A DNA stretch of 64,000 bases from Knoellia locipacati (GCF_007992835.1 NZ_BKBA01000008.1:620001-684000); one strand, 5' to 3'; positions 37,007 to 46,696 are shown, numbered from the stretch's first letter. Numbers and translations: made by a program. The notes: a model not told the origin generated them from the letters alone.

Positions 37007-37222
37007 GTGAAGAAGGACATCCACCCGAACTACGCCGAGACGACCGTCACCTGCACCTGTGGCGCGACGTTCCAGACCCGCAGCACGGCCCCGAGCGGCC
37101 AGATCCACGCTGAGGTCTGCAGCCAGTGCCACCCGTTCTACACGGGCAAGCAGAAGATCCTCGACACCGGTGGCCGCGTCGCGCGCTTCCAGGCCCGCTA
37201 CGGCAAGAAGGCCGACGCGTAG
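37007..37222 (+). CDS. rpmE: 50S ribosomal protein bL31 (zinc-binding form)
   Basis: The 71-residue ribosomal protein starts with GTG behind AAGGAGAAG. It begins [10 protein letters not shown] after the initiator and keeps the cysteines CTC and [10 protein letters not shown], so it is the C+ zinc-containing form. It ends GKKADA. The 244-nt upstream region contains a GTGTGCC/GGCACAC stem (36852-36871) but no gene that I can see. A strong hairpin follows the stop. Confidence 0.95.
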   Translation: MKKDIHPNYAETTVTCTCGATFQTRSTAPSGQIHAEVCSQCHPFYTGKQKILDTGGRVARFQARYGKKADA

Positions 37223-37230
37223 CACCCCCG

Positions 37231-37274
37231 ATGCGCCGACCCGTCGATCCAGCACTGGATCCGGGTCGGCGCAT
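37231..37274 (+). terminator. rpmE terminator hairpin
   Basis: The outer stem 37231-37243 pairs with 37262-37274, and an inner GATCCAG/CTGGATC stem closes the loop. It starts 8 nt after rpmE. prfA, 47 nt further on, may depend on read-through or its own promoter. Confidence 0.75.
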
Positions 37275-37321
37275 TCGTGTCTGCACCCCCAGTACCTGCC
37301 GACCGTGACGAGAGGTCCCCG

Positions 37322-38404
37322 ATGTTCGAGTCCGCCGCAGCCCTCGCGCAGGAGCACGCCCAGCTCGAGCGCGAGATGGGCGACCCCGCCGTCGCGACCG
37401 ACCCGGACCGCCTGCGCGAGGTGAACAAGCGGTACGCCGCGCTGGGACCGACGGTCACGGCATACACCGAGTGGCTGGCCGCGACCGACGACCTCGAGGC
37501 GGCGCGCGAGCTGGCCACCGAGGACGCCGGCTTCGCGGCCGAGGTGCCCGGTCTCGAGGCGGCCGCCGACGACGCGGCGGACCGGCTGCGTCGGCTGCTC
37601 ATCCCGCGTGACCCCGAGGACGACCGCGACGTGATCCTCGAGGTCAAGGCGGGGGAGGGCGGCGACGAGTCGGCCCTGTTCGCCGGGGACCTGCTCCGCA
37701 TGTACCTCCGCTACGCCGAGCAGCGCGGCTGGCGCACCGAGGTCCTCGACTCGACCGCGACCGACCTCGGCGGCTACAAGGACGTCCAGGTGAGCGTCAA
37801 GGCCAAGGGCACGCCGCTGCCGGGCGAGGGCCCGTGGGCCCGCCTCAAGTACGAAGGCGGCGTGCACCGCGTCCAGCGCGTCCCCGTCACCGAGACCCAG
37901 GGCCGCATCCACACGAGCGCCGCCGGCGTCTGGGTCATGCCCGAGGCCGAGGAGGTCGAGGTCGAGATCCACGCGAACGACCTGCGCGTCGACGTCTTCC
38001 GCTCCTCGGGCCCCGGCGGCCAGAGCGTCAACACGACCGACTCGGCGGTGCGTCTCACGCACCTGCCCACCGGCACCGTCGTCATCTGCCAGAACGAGAA
38101 GTCGCAGCTGCAGAACCGCGAGGCCGCGATGCGCGTGCTGCGCGCCCGGCTCCACCAGATGGCCGTCGACGAGGCCAACGCCGCGAGCGCCGACATCCGC
38201 GCGAGCCAGGTGCGCACGGTCGACCGCAGCGAGCGGATCCGCACCTACAACTTCCCCGAGAACCGCGTGAGCGACCACCGCACCGGCTTCAAGGCCCACA
38301 ACCTCGACACCGTCCTCGGCGGCGAGCTCGACGCCGTCGTCGAGTCGGCCATGGCTGCCGACGAGGCCGCCCGGCTCGCGGCCCTCGGCGAGGTCGCGCG
38401 GTGA
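37322..38404 (+). CDS. prfA: Peptide chain release factor 1
   Basis: It reads UAA and UAG stop codons. The 360-residue protein has the RF1 anticodon-like motif PVT in [14 protein letters not shown], the GGQ catalytic loop in [17 protein letters not shown] and the conserved EIRAGxGGxE-type stretch [14 protein letters not shown]. The start is ATG at 37322, consistent with the family N-terminus. GAGAGG lies upstream. The GTG start of prmC overlaps its stop, so the factor and its methylase are coupled. Confidence 0.96.
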   Translation: MFESAAALAQEHAQLEREMGDPAVATDPDRLREVNKRYAALGPTVTAYTEWLAATDDLEAARELATEDAGFAAEVPGLEAAADDAADRLRRLLIPRDPEDDRDVILEVKAGEGGDESALFAGDLLRMYLRYAEQRGWRTEVLDSTATDLGGYKDVQVSVKAKGTPLPGEGPWARLKYEGGVHRVQRVPVTETQGRIHTSAAGVWVMPEAEEVEVEIHANDLRVDVFRSSGPGGQSVNTTDSAVRLTHLPTGTVVICQNEKSQLQNREAAMRVLRARLHQMAVDEANAASADIRASQVRTVDRSERIRTYNFPENRVSDHRTGFKAHNLDTVLGGELDAVVESAMAADEAARLAALGEVAR

Positions 38405-39258
38405 GCGAGCTGCGCGACGCCGTCCGCGCGGCGACGCGCACGCTGGCCGAGGCCGGCGTGGGCTCGCCCGAGCACGACGCGGTCGCCCTCGCGGCGCACG
38501 CCCTCGGCGTCGACGCCTCCGAGGCGCGGCGGCTCATGATCCTCGGCAGTCCCGTCCCGCCGAGGTATGCCGGTCTCGTCGCCGAGCGCGCGAGTCGCGT
38601 CCCGCTCCAGCACCTCACCGGCCGGGCGTGGTTCCGCGGGCTCGAGCTCGAGGTGGGCCCGGGGGTGTTCGTGCCGCGGCCCGAGACCGAGGTCGTCGCC
38701 GGCTGGGCCATCGACGCGGCCCGGGACTGCGTCGAGTCGGGCACCGACTCACCGATCGTCGTCGACCTGTGCTCGGGGTCGGGCGCCATCGCCTTCTCGG
38801 TCAAGGCCGAGCTGCCCGAGTCCCAGGTCGTCGCGGTCGAGGTGAGCGACCTGGCGGTGGCGTGGGCGGCGCGCAACCGTGACCGCCTCGACCTCGACGT
38901 CGAGATCGTGCAGGAGGACGCCGTGACCGCCCTCGACGACCTGTTCGAGGTCGACGTCGTCGTGTCCAACCCGCCCTACATCCCCACCGTCGCCGTCCCG
39001 GTCGACCCCGAGGTGCGCGACCACGACCCGCACGTCGCGCTCTACGGCGGCAGCGAGGACGGTCTGGCGATCCCGCGCCTCGTCGCCGCCCGTGCCGCCG
39101 GACTGCTGCGCAGCGGTGGTGTCCTCGTCATGGAGCACGCCGACACCCAGGGCGAGACCCTGCCGGCGGCGCTGCGAGCCACGGGCTCGTGGAGCGCGGT
39201 CGAGGACCGCCTCGACCTCACCGGGCGCCCCCGCGCCACGGTCGCCGTCCGCGCCTGA
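38401..39258 (+). CDS. prmC: Peptide chain release factor N5-glutamine methyltransferase
   Basis: It methylates the glutamine of the GGQ motif in release factors using S-adenosylmethionine. The 285-residue protein has an N-terminal helical domain (residues 1-75) and a methyltransferase domain with [13 protein letters not shown] (motif I) and the diagnostic SNPPYIP. The start is GTG within the prfA stop (GTGA). It is the expected partner of prfA. Confidence 0.95.
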   Translation: MSELRDAVRAATRTLAEAGVGSPEHDAVALAAHALGVDASEARRLMILGSPVPPRYAGLVAERASRVPLQHLTGRAWFRGLELEVGPGVFVPRPETEVVAGWAIDAARDCVESGTDSPIVVDLCSGSGAIAFSVKAELPESQVVAVEVSDLAVAWAARNRDRLDLDVEIVQEDAVTALDDLFEVDVVVSNPPYIPTVAVPVDPEVRDHDPHVALYGGSEDGLAIPRLVAARAAGLLRSGGVLVMEHADTQGETLPAALRATGSWSAVEDRLDLTGRPRATVAVRA

Positions 39259-39303
39259 CCTTTCATCGCGCCGGCACCGACGGCGCGACCGGGCCGGACA
39301 GGA

Positions 39304-39339
39304 CTGTGGCCCCCACCCGAGGACGGGTGAGGGCCACAG
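39304..39339. terminator. Terminator hairpin after prmC
   Basis: The 16-bp arms (39304-39319 and 39324-39339) have one mismatch and a 4-base loop. It lies between prmC and the convergent 24-residue membrane peptide gene, so it can serve both. Confidence 0.75.
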
Positions 39340-39351
39340 AGATCGACCTCG

Positions 39352-39426
39352 TCAGAGGATGTACATCAGCAGAACGATGATCAGAAGAACACCGACGATC
39401 GTCCAGATCAGACCGGAACCACGCAT
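39352..39426 (-). CDS. Small hydrophobic membrane peptide (24 residues)
   Basis: The frame encodes MRGSGLIWTIVGVLLIIVLL followed by MYIL, a single membrane helix with almost no soluble part. GAGG lies about 8 nt before the ATG, and a TAGGGT -10-like box lies about 40 nt upstream on the minus strand. Peptides of this form recur in actinobacterial genomes as unnamed hydrophobic proteins. The stop is 12 nt from the shared hairpin at 39304-39339. Codon use here is less GC-biased than in neighbouring genes. The 160 nt between this gene and tsaC hold both promoters and nothing else visible. Confidence 0.68.
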   Translation of the reverse strand: MRGSGLIWTIVGVLLIIVLLMYIL

Positions 39427-39592
39427 GCGTTGCACCTCACTTCAGTAGACAGGGACGAAACGGTCCGACCCTACGCAGCCGCGCAGCGGATGTGAGCATT
39501 GGCGTCGAGGAACTTCGGGCCGTCGCCGCAGGTCAGCGGGTTTCGCGGTGCCCGCGGTCGGCCCGGCCCGGCACCGGTCCTAGGCTGCTCCC

Positions 39593-40390
39593 ATGAGTCC
39601 GGTCTTCGACTGCACGACGCCCGAGGGTCGCCAGGACGGCATCGCCAAGGCGACCGCCGGAGTGCGCCAGGGCGACCTCGTCGTCCTCCCCACCGACACG
39701 CTCTATGGCATCGGCGCCGACGCGTTCTCCCCGGACGCGGTCCAGCGCCTGCTCGACGCGAAGGGGCGCGGCCGTGAGATGCCGCCGCCGGTGCTCGTGG
39801 CCGACGTGCGGACGATCGACGGGCTGGCCACCGACGTGCCGGCCTACGCCCGCGTGCTCATCGAGCGCTACTGGCCGGGGCCGCTCACGCTCGTGCTCAA
39901 GGCCCAGCCCTCGCTCATGTGGGACCTCGGCGACACCGGTGGCACGGTCGCCGTGCGCATGCCCGACCACGAGGTGGCGCTCGCGCTCCTCACCGAGGTC
40001 GGGCCGATGGCGGTCAGCAGCGCCAACCGCACCGGTCACCCGGCCTCGCGCACGGTCATCGATGCGGCTACGCAGCTCGGCGCCTCCGTCGAGTTCTACC
40101 TCGACGGCGGTCCGGTCACCGGCGGACTGCCCTCGACGATCGTCGACTGCACACGTCCCGAGCCGACCATCCTGCGGCGGGGTGCCATCGACGCGGACGA
40201 GATCCTGGCCCTCGCGGGCGAGCACCTAGAGTTGCCGACACCCACGTCGGACGAGCCCGCTGCCGTGTCGCACGGGTCGACGCCCGCATCGGACGAGTCG
40301 CCGCCCGCGACGGACGAGCCCACGCCCACGTCCGCGTCGGACGCACCAGCAGCAGCACCAGCAACCGAGGAGAGCAGCAACCATGAGTGA
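39593..40390 (+). CDS. tsaC: L-threonylcarbamoyladenylate synthase (TsaC/Sua5-like) with low-complexity tail
   Basis: It makes the threonylcarbamoyl-AMP used for the t6A37 modification of tRNA. Residues 1-210 are the YrdC domain, with LPTDTLYGIGADAF, KGRGREMPPP, WPGPLTLVL and AVSSANRTGHPAS. The full Sua5 C-terminal domain is absent. Instead about 50 residues of Pro/Thr/Ser/Asp/Ala-rich repeats (SDEP, SDES, TDEP) close the 265-residue protein. TAGGCT lies 6 nt before the ATG, making the message leaderless. The end overlaps the glyA start by 8 bp, so the tail length affects coupling. Confidence 0.9.
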   Translation: MSPVFDCTTPEGRQDGIAKATAGVRQGDLVVLPTDTLYGIGADAFSPDAVQRLLDAKGRGREMPPPVLVADVRTIDGLATDVPAYARVLIERYWPGPLTLVLKAQPSLMWDLGDTGGTVAVRMPDHEVALALLTEVGPMAVSSANRTGHPASRTVIDAATQLGASVEFYLDGGPVTGGLPSTIVDCTRPEPTILRRGAIDADEILALAGEHLELPTPTSDEPAAVSHGSTPASDESPPATDEPTPTSASDAPAAAPATEESSNHE

Positions 40391-41657
40391 GACGTTCTAC
40401 GGTTCCGACTTCGGCGCCCTCGAGGCCTTCGACCCCGAGATCGCAGGGGTGCTCGTCTCCGAGCTCGACCGGCTGCGGGGCGGGCTCCAGCTCATCGCGA
40501 GCGAGAACATGTCGTCGCCGGCGGTGCTCACCTCGCTGGGCTCGACCCTGTCCAACAAGTACGCCGAGGGCTACCCCGGCCGGCGCTACTACGGCGGTTG
40601 CTCCGAGGTCGACAAGGCCGAGTCGCTGGCCATCGAGCGCGCCAAGGCCCTCTTCGAGGCCGACCACGCCAACGTCCAGCCGCACTCGGGCGCCAGCGCC
40701 AACGCCGCCGTCTACGGCGCCTTCATGTCGCCCGGCGACACCATCCTCGCGATGAGCCTGCCGCACGGTGGCCACCTCACCCACGGCACGAAGATGTCGT
40801 TCTCGGGCAAGTGGTTCAACGCGGTCCACTACGGCGTCGACAAGGACACCGAGGACATCGACTACGCCGAGGTCGAGCGCCTCGCCAAGGAGCGCCGGCC
40901 CAAGGTGATCCTCGCCGGTGGCTCCGCCATCCCGCGCCTCATCGACTTCGAGTTCTTCCGTCGTCTCGCCGACGAGATCGGTGCGATCTTCTGGGTCGAC
41001 GCCGCGCACTTCATCGGCCTCGTCGCCGGCAAGGCGATCCCGAGCCCGGTGCCCCACGCCGACGTCGTGAGCTTCACGACGCACAAGGTGCTGCGTGGCC
41101 CGCGCTCCGGTGCGATCGTCTGCAAGGAGGAGCACAGGGCGGCGATCGACAAGGCCGTCTTCCCGATGATGCAGGGCGGTCCGCAGATGCACACGATCGC
41201 GGCCAAGGCCACGAACTTCAAGGAGTGCGCGACGCCCGAGTACCAGGCCTACGCGAAGCAGGTCATCGCCAACGCCAAGGTGCTCGCCGAGACGCTCGGC
41301 GAGAAGGGCATCCGCCCGACGACCGGCGGCACCGACACCCACCTGTCGCTGCACGACCTCCAGCCGGTGCTCGTCACCGGAGTCGACGCCGAGGCGCGGT
41401 GCGACGCGGCCGGCATCACCCTCAACAAGAACGCCATCCCGTTCGACCCGCAGAAGCCCAACATCGCCAGTGGCATCCGGGTGGGCACCCCCTGCGTCAC
41501 GACGCAGGGGATGGGCGAGGACGAGATGCGCACCATCGCCGGCCTCATCGCCCGCGCCGTCGTCGACGGCGACGCGGACCCCGAGCACCAGGTGTCCAAG
41601 GAGGTGCGCGCCGAGGTGACCGACCTCGTGACGCGCTTCCCGGCATACCCCCGCTGA
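40383..41657 (+). CDS. glyA: Serine hydroxymethyltransferase
   Basis: It interconverts serine and glycine with tetrahydrofolate, using PLP. The 424-residue protein has LIASENMSSPAVL, NKYAEGYPGRRYYGG, VQPHSGASANAAVY and the PLP lysine in SFTTHKVLRGPRSG. THKVLRGPR replaces the more frequent THKTLRGPR, which is seen in other actinobacteria. It starts within the end of tsaC. A 19-bp inverted repeat follows. Confidence 0.96.
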   Translation: MSETFYGSDFGALEAFDPEIAGVLVSELDRLRGGLQLIASENMSSPAVLTSLGSTLSNKYAEGYPGRRYYGGCSEVDKAESLAIERAKALFEADHANVQPHSGASANAAVYGAFMSPGDTILAMSLPHGGHLTHGTKMSFSGKWFNAVHYGVDKDTEDIDYAEVERLAKERRPKVILAGGSAIPRLIDFEFFRRLADEIGAIFWVDAAHFIGLVAGKAIPSPVPHADVVSFTTHKVLRGPRSGAIVCKEEHRAAIDKAVFPMMQGGPQMHTIAAKATNFKECATPEYQAYAKQVIANAKVLAETLGEKGIRPTTGGTDTHLSLHDLQPVLVTGVDAEARCDAAGITLNKNAIPFDPQKPNIASGIRVGTPCVTTQGMGEDEMRTIAGLIARAVVDGDADPEHQVSKEVRAEVTDLVTRFPAYPR

Positions 41658-41667
41658 CCGCATTCGA

Positions 41668-41723
41668 CTGATTGCCCTTCTGGGACACCTCGCTGGCGCT
41701 CACCGTCCCAGAAGGGCAATCAG
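41668..41723. terminator. Bidirectional terminator, perfect 19-bp inverted repeat
   Basis: The arms 41668-41686 and 41705-41723 match exactly with an 18-base loop. The right arm contains the stop codon (41720-41722) of the convergent sugar transferase. The stem is AT-richer than the surroundings. Confidence 0.8.
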
Positions 41724-43114
41724 TCCATGCGCTTGGCCCGGCGGTTGCGGCGCTCGTCCTGGGCCTGCTCGGCGGCCTCGAGCTCGAGAGCAGCGGCCTC
41801 CTCGGCGGACGGGCGCGCCCTGGGCTTGGTGCCCGAGGCCGACAGCACCGTCCACACGCTGCGCCCGAGCACCTCGAGGTCGAGCAGCGGCGACATGTGC
41901 TTGAGGTAGTAGAAGTCGTAGGAGAGCTTCTCGATCGTCTCCTCCTCCGACGCGGCGTACCCGTGGCGGACTTGGGCCCAGCCGGTGATGCCGGGGCGGA
42001 CGAGGTGGCGCTGGTCGTAGAACGGGATCGCGTCGCGGTACTTCTCGACGAAGCCGACCTGCTCGGGGCGGGGACCGATGAGCGAGAGCTCGCCGCGCAG
42101 CACGTTGAAGAACTGCGGCAGCTCGTCGAGGCGCACGCTGCGCAGGAAGCGCCCCAGGGGAGTGATGCGCGGGTCGTCGCCGGTGGCCTGCCGTGCGCCA
42201 TGGGCCTCCGCGTCGGCACGCATGGTCCGGAACTTGAACAGCTCGACCAGCTCGCCGCGCCGTCCCACGCGCACCTGCCGGAAGATCACCGGGGTGCCGT
42301 CGACGACGCGGACGAGCAGGGCCACGAGCGCGACGACCGGCATCCAGACGGGGAGGGTGAGCACGACGAGCACGAGGTCCACGGCGTGCTTGAGCGGCAG
42401 GAAGGGCAGCTTGCGCAGGAGCGAGGTCTCGATCTCCCAGCCCTCGGAGAGGTGCCCGAGCGGGACCCGGCCGGTGTGCTCCTCGTAGACCTCGTTGAGC
42501 GGGCGGACCTCGCGCCCGGCGACCGAGGTCGCCGACACGTAGGCGGTGACCTCACGCGACCACCGGGCGCTGAGGTCGACGGTGAGCACGGTGTCCGGGG
42601 GAGGGGCCGACAGCGGGCCGCTCGCCTCGGGGTCGATGACGCCGACGACGCTGATGTGGGGGGTCGCGTCGAGCTCGCGCACGATCGACTCGGCGGAGGT
42701 GACGATGACGAGGCGCTCGGTCCACGGCCGCAGCCGCAGGACGAGCCTCATGGTGAGGACGAGGACGATCCAGATCGCGAGCGTCGTGAAGAGGTGGGGA
42801 CGCGAGTAGTACGGACGCAGGAGCACGATCATCGCCGTGATCGCGAGGAAGGTGAACAGCGCACCGAGGGCGCCACGCGCGTAGGTCGGGCGCGGCGGGC
42901 CCTGTGGGAGGATGGCGGCGACGAGGGCGTCGCCCAGGACGGCGGCGACGACGGCGATGAGGAAGATCCGGGTCAGCCCGCGGCCCTGCGTCTGGGCGAG
43001 CACGGACGCGCTGAACGGGTGGTCGCCGAAGCGCACGAAGGCCGCGATGACGAAGGCCACGACGAGGAGTGCGGCGTCGGCGCAGACCATGCCGACCAGG
43101 AGCCGCTGTCTCAT
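41720..43114 (-). CDS. Polyprenyl glycosylphosphotransferase (bacterial sugar transferase)
   Basis: It is expected to load a sugar phosphate onto undecaprenyl phosphate to start exopolysaccharide or glycan synthesis at the membrane. The 464-residue protein has four N-terminal membrane helices (about residues 1-125), a nucleotide-binding-like middle and a fifth helix (about 235-260). The catalytic domain has FKFRTMRADAEAHG, DDPRITPLGRFLRSVRLDELPQFFNVLRGELSLIGPRPE and LVRPGITGWAQV. It stands alone, without other glycan genes. The start is ATG at 43114. It is divergent from the ATP synthase operon. Confidence 0.9.
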   Translation of the reverse strand: MRQRLLVGMVCADAALLVVAFVIAAFVRFGDHPFSASVLAQTQGRGLTRIFLIAVVAAVLGDALVAAILPQGPPRPTYARGALGALFTFLAITAMIVLLRPYYSRPHLFTTLAIWIVLVLTMRLVLRLRPWTERLVIVTSAESIVRELDATPHISVVGVIDPEASGPLSAPPPDTVLTVDLSARWSREVTAYVSATSVAGREVRPLNEVYEEHTGRVPLGHLSEGWEIETSLLRKLPFLPLKHAVDLVLVVLTLPVWMPVVALVALLVRVVDGTPVIFRQVRVGRRGELVELFKFRTMRADAEAHGARQATGDDPRITPLGRFLRSVRLDELPQFFNVLRGELSLIGPRPEQVGFVEKYRDAIPFYDQRHLVRPGITGWAQVRHGYAASEEETIEKLSYDFYYLKHMSPLLDLEVLGRSVWTVLSASGTKPRARPSAEEAAALELEAAEQAQDERRNRRAKRMD

Positions 43115-43173
43115 GGCGGGAAGTGTATTCGGCCCGCCCCACGCACGCCGGGACGCCCCTCGGCGTCGGCCAG

Positions 43174-43201
43174 TTGGCCTTGCCGGACCGCTTGTGATAG
43201 T
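43174..43201 (+). promoter_or_regulatory. Candidate promoter of the ATP synthase operon
   Basis: TTGGCC (43174-43179), a 16-base spacer and GATAGT (43196-43201), with an extended TG at 43193-43194, resemble a housekeeping promoter. Transcription would begin near 43208, about 33 nt before the first start codon. Confidence 0.5.
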
Positions 43202-43210
43202 TTTCACAAG
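43191..43210. promoter_or_regulatory. CRP/GlxR-type binding site overlapping the ATP synthase promoter
   Basis: CTTGTGA (43191-43197), a 6-base spacer and TCACAAG (43204-43210) form a perfect palindrome that includes the actinobacterial CRP/GlxR consensus TGTGA-N6-TCACA. It overlaps the proposed -10, which would suit repression. AT-rich sequence of this kind is exceptional in this window. Confidence 0.7.
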
Positions 43211-43240
43211 CCCCGGAACGACCTCGATGGAGAGCTCCCA

Positions 43241-43675
43241 GTGACTTCGAACCCCGCGCCACGGACCCCGGTCCGGATGATGCTGCGAGGTGCTCTCGTC
43301 CCCGGGATGATCGCCCTTCCCGTCCTGGCAGGAGCCTTCTGGGCGTATGCCGGCGAGCAGGCCGCGCTCTCGGCCCTCGCGGGTGCCGGGCTGGTGCTCG
43401 TCGTCCTCACCGTCGGCCTCGTGGGCATCACCGCCGTCGTCATGGGTCCGGCCGCGACGTCCATGGCCGGCGCCGGCGTCGTCTACCTCGGCCAGCTCGT
43501 CCTCATCGTCGCCGCGGTGCTCGCGCTGCGCGGCGCCGACTGGCTCGACGGGCGCCCGTTCGCCCTGTCCGCCATCGCGCAGACCGTCGTCATGCAGGTC
43601 GGCCAGATCGTCGGCTACGCCCGCGCCCGCCACGAGATCGCGCCCGGTTCGCTCGAGCGAGGAGGGGCCTCATGA
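43241..43675 (+). CDS. ATP synthase operon membrane protein (AtpI-like)
   Basis: This 144-residue protein has four predicted membrane helices (about residues 18-38, 42-66, 72-95 and 103-125), in the position of the ATP synthase subunit I gene at the operon head. Subunit I proteins help assemble the c-ring or import magnesium. Similarity here rests on size, topology and position. It starts with GTG behind GGAGAG. Its stop overlaps the next gene (ATGA). Confidence 0.7.
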   Translation: MTSNPAPRTPVRMMLRGALVPGMIALPVLAGAFWAYAGEQAALSALAGAGLVLVVLTVGLVGITAVVMGPAATSMAGAGVVYLGQLVLIVAAVLALRGADWLDGRPFALSAIAQTVVMQVGQIVGYARARHEIAPGSLERGGAS

Positions 43676-43944
43676 GCGAGGACCGCAAGCTCCCCAAGGG
43701 CGTCGAGGGCCACGAGCCGTTCGCGACGTGGCACGACGATCCCGAGCTCCCCAGCGCCACCGCCCGAGCCGACGCGCTCGGCGCCACCGTCATCGCCTAC
43801 CTCCTCACCGGACCCGCCGTCTTCGGCGCGATCGGCTGGGGACTGGACCAGCTCCTGGGCACCGGATTCATCGTCGTCCTGGGGATCCTGGGCGGGATGG
43901 CCCTGTCGCTCTACACCATCTGGCTCCGGTACGGTACGACGTGA
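43672..43944 (+). CDS. AtpZ/AtpI family protein
   Basis: This is a 90-residue protein with a polar N-terminus (SEDRKLPKGVEGHEPF) and two membrane helices (about residues 38-58 and 66-84). The second hydrophobic block GAIGWGLDQLLGTG resembles the AtpZ/AtpI family. It overlaps the gene before by 4 bp. Before atpB lies an 85-nt gap that contains a 7-codon frame ending in the atpB start. Confidence 0.75.
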   Translation: MSEDRKLPKGVEGHEPFATWHDDPELPSATARADALGATVIAYLLTGPAVFGAIGWGLDQLLGTGFIVVLGILGGMALSLYTIWLRYGTT

Positions 43945-44029
43945 CGCCCCTGACCATCGGCTGCAAGCGACTCGGGTCCGAGCCGCGATTGCAGGGTGCC
44001 GCCACCACCATGAACGAGGAGAACCACCT

Positions 44030-44848
44030 GTGATCCTGACTGCGCTTGCTGCAGGGACCACGACCGCCGTCGTCGCCGAAGAGGGCGGGGGTGGGTTCGA
44101 GACCCCGACGCCCGACATCTTCTGGCTCCCCACGTTCGGCACGAGCGGCGACTGGGCCATCACCGAGCAGATGGTCTGGGGTGGCGTCTCCGTCGTCCTC
44201 CTCAGCGTCGTCATGGTGGCGCTGTCCAAGAACGCCGCGATCGTCCCGTCCAAGGGCCAGTGGCTCATGGAGGGCTTCTACAACTTCGCGCGCAACGGCG
44301 TCGCCCGCGACATGATCGGGACCAAGCACTTCCTCAAGTTCGTCCCGCTCCTGTTCAGCCTCTTCTCGCTCATCCTCATCAACAACTGGTTCGGCATCCT
44401 GCCGCCGGTGATGAACCCGACGATGGGCCGGATCGGCTTCCCGATCGCGCTCGTCCTCGTCGTCTACGTGGTCTACCACTGGATCGGCATCAAGAAGATG
44501 GGCCTCGGCGGCTACTTCGCCCACATGGTCCCGGACGGCCTCCCGGGCTGGATCCGCCCCTTCATCATGCTGCTCGAGATCATCACGTACTTCGTGACGC
44601 GGCCGCTCACGCTGGCCCTGCGACTCTTCGGCAACATGTTCGCCGGCCACATGCTCATCGTGCTGTTCGTGAGCGCCGGCGCCTACTTCCTCACCCAGGA
44701 CGTGCTGTTCAAGCTGCTCTCCGTGCCGACCTTCATCATGGCCGCCGTGATGTTCGTCTTCGAGGCGCTGGTGCAGTTCCTGCAGGCCTACGTCTTCGTC
44801 CTGCTCTCGGCGAGCTACATCGCCGGAGCGCTCGCCGACGACCACTGA
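44030..44848 (+). CDS. atpB: ATP synthase Fo subunit a
   Basis: It is the proton half-channel subunit of the rotary ATP synthase. The 272-residue membrane protein has the essential arginine in helix IV (PLTLALRLFGNMFAGHMLI). The C-terminal helix VLLSASYIAGALADDH is also typical. It starts with GTG behind GAGGAG (44016-44021). An ATG frame of seven codons (44010-44033) ends over this start codon. Confidence 0.95.
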   Translation: MILTALAAGTTTAVVAEEGGGGFETPTPDIFWLPTFGTSGDWAITEQMVWGGVSVVLLSVVMVALSKNAAIVPSKGQWLMEGFYNFARNGVARDMIGTKHFLKFVPLLFSLFSLILINNWFGILPPVMNPTMGRIGFPIALVLVVYVVYHWIGIKKMGLGGYFAHMVPDGLPGWIRPFIMLLEIITYFVTRPLTLALRLFGNMFAGHMLIVLFVSAGAYFLTQDVLFKLLSVPTFIMAAVMFVFEALVQFLQAYVFVLLSASYIAGALADDH

Positions 44849-44959
44849 GTCGTCCGCGCCCCACAGACTGTTCCACCCACAACTTCATAGCTCGACCCAG
44901 TTCTTCCTCCGCGGCACACGGCCGTGAAGGAACCCCAAAAACACGAAAGAGGAATCATC

Positions 44960-45169
44960 GTGGAAGGCAACCTCTCGCTCGTCGGCTACGGCCTCGCGAC
45001 CATCGGCCCGGCCATCGCCGTCGGCCTGATCTTCGCCGCCTACATCAACGGCGTGGCCCGTCAGCCCGAGGCTCGCAACCTCCTGCAGCCGATCGCCATC
45101 CTCGGCTTCGCGCTCGCTGAGGCGCTCGCGATCTTCGCGCTGGTGCTCTACTTCGTCAAGGGCGCCTGA
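44960..45169 (+). CDS. atpE: ATP synthase Fo subunit c
   Basis: It is the proteolipid of the proton-driven rotor. The 69-residue hairpin of two helices has the polar loop [12 protein letters not shown] and the proton-carrying Glu in [11 protein letters not shown]. The N-terminal helix [17 protein letters not shown] has the normal Gly-rich face. The start is GTG with AGAGGA 7 nt upstream. The 111-nt space after atpB contains only this ribosome site. Confidence 0.95.
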   Translation: MEGNLSLVGYGLATIGPAIAVGLIFAAYINGVARQPEARNLLQPIAILGFALAEALAIFALVLYFVKGA

Positions 45170-45212
45170 CCCGCCGTTCCCGGCAAACCACCGATCCGGC
45201 ACGAAGCACTAG

Positions 45213-45886
<674 letters not shown>

Positions 45887-45887
<1 letters not shown>

Positions 45888-46696
45888 TGGCTGGCTCGTC
45901 CCGCGCAGCACGGGCGGCGGCCGACAAGGCCCTCGCCGGTGCACTCGAGGGTGTCGACCGCGCAGCGCTGTCCGAGGAGCTGTTCTCGATCGGAAGCACG
46001 ATCGAGAGCAGCATCGGGCTGCGCCGCGCGTTCGCCGACCCGTCGCGTGAGGGCTCGGCCAAGCGTGACCTGGCCGAGCGTCTCTTCGGCGGCAAGGTCA
46101 GCGAGGCGGCCAACACCGTCATCGGTGAGGTCGTCGCCCAGCGATGGTCCTCCGAGGGCGACCTCAGCGACGCCTTCGAGGCACTCGCCGTCCGTGCGCT
46201 GCTCGCCAGCGCCGAGAAGGCCGGTCGCATCGACGAGGTCGAGAACCAGCTCTTCCGGTTCGAGCGGATCGTCGCGGCCGACACCGGCCTGCGTGACGCC
46301 CTGTCGACCCGCAACTCCGACCTCGAGGGCAAGGCCGGCGTGGTCCGGCAGCTGCTCGCGGGCAAGGCGGCACCCGAGACCCAGCGTCTCGCGGAGCAGG
46401 CCGTGCTCGTTCCCCGCGGTCGTCGTCTGGACCGCGTGCTCGAGACCTACCTCAAGCTCGCAGCCGACCGTCGCGAGGAGCTCACCGCCCTCGTGACCGT
46501 CGCCGTGGCGCTCGACGAGCGCCAGGAGTCGCGCCTGAGGTCGGCCCTGCGCTCGATCTACGGCAAGCCGGTCACGCTCCAGACGGTGCTCGACCCCAGC
46601 GTCGTCGGTGGCATCCGTGTCCTCATCGGCGACGAGGTCGTCGACGGCACGGTCGTGCGTCGTCTCGACGCGGTGCGTCGCGACCTCGCGGGCTGA
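45887..46696 (+). CDS. atpH: ATP synthase F1 subunit delta
   Basis: This 269-residue subunit links F1 to the b stalk. It is longer than the E. coli protein (177), like other actinobacterial forms. The C-terminal half carries the family signature RREELTALVTVAVALDERQ and VVGGIRVLIGDEVVDGTVVRRLD. It is coupled to atpF by a one-base overlap. Confidence 0.93.

Noticed and set aside
44010-44033. Seven-codon frame ending over the atpB start (MNEENHL)
   Set aside because: It would couple translation to atpB, but there is no convincing RBS before it and its GAG GAG codons are the atpB Shine-Dalgarno. Chance is the simpler explanation.
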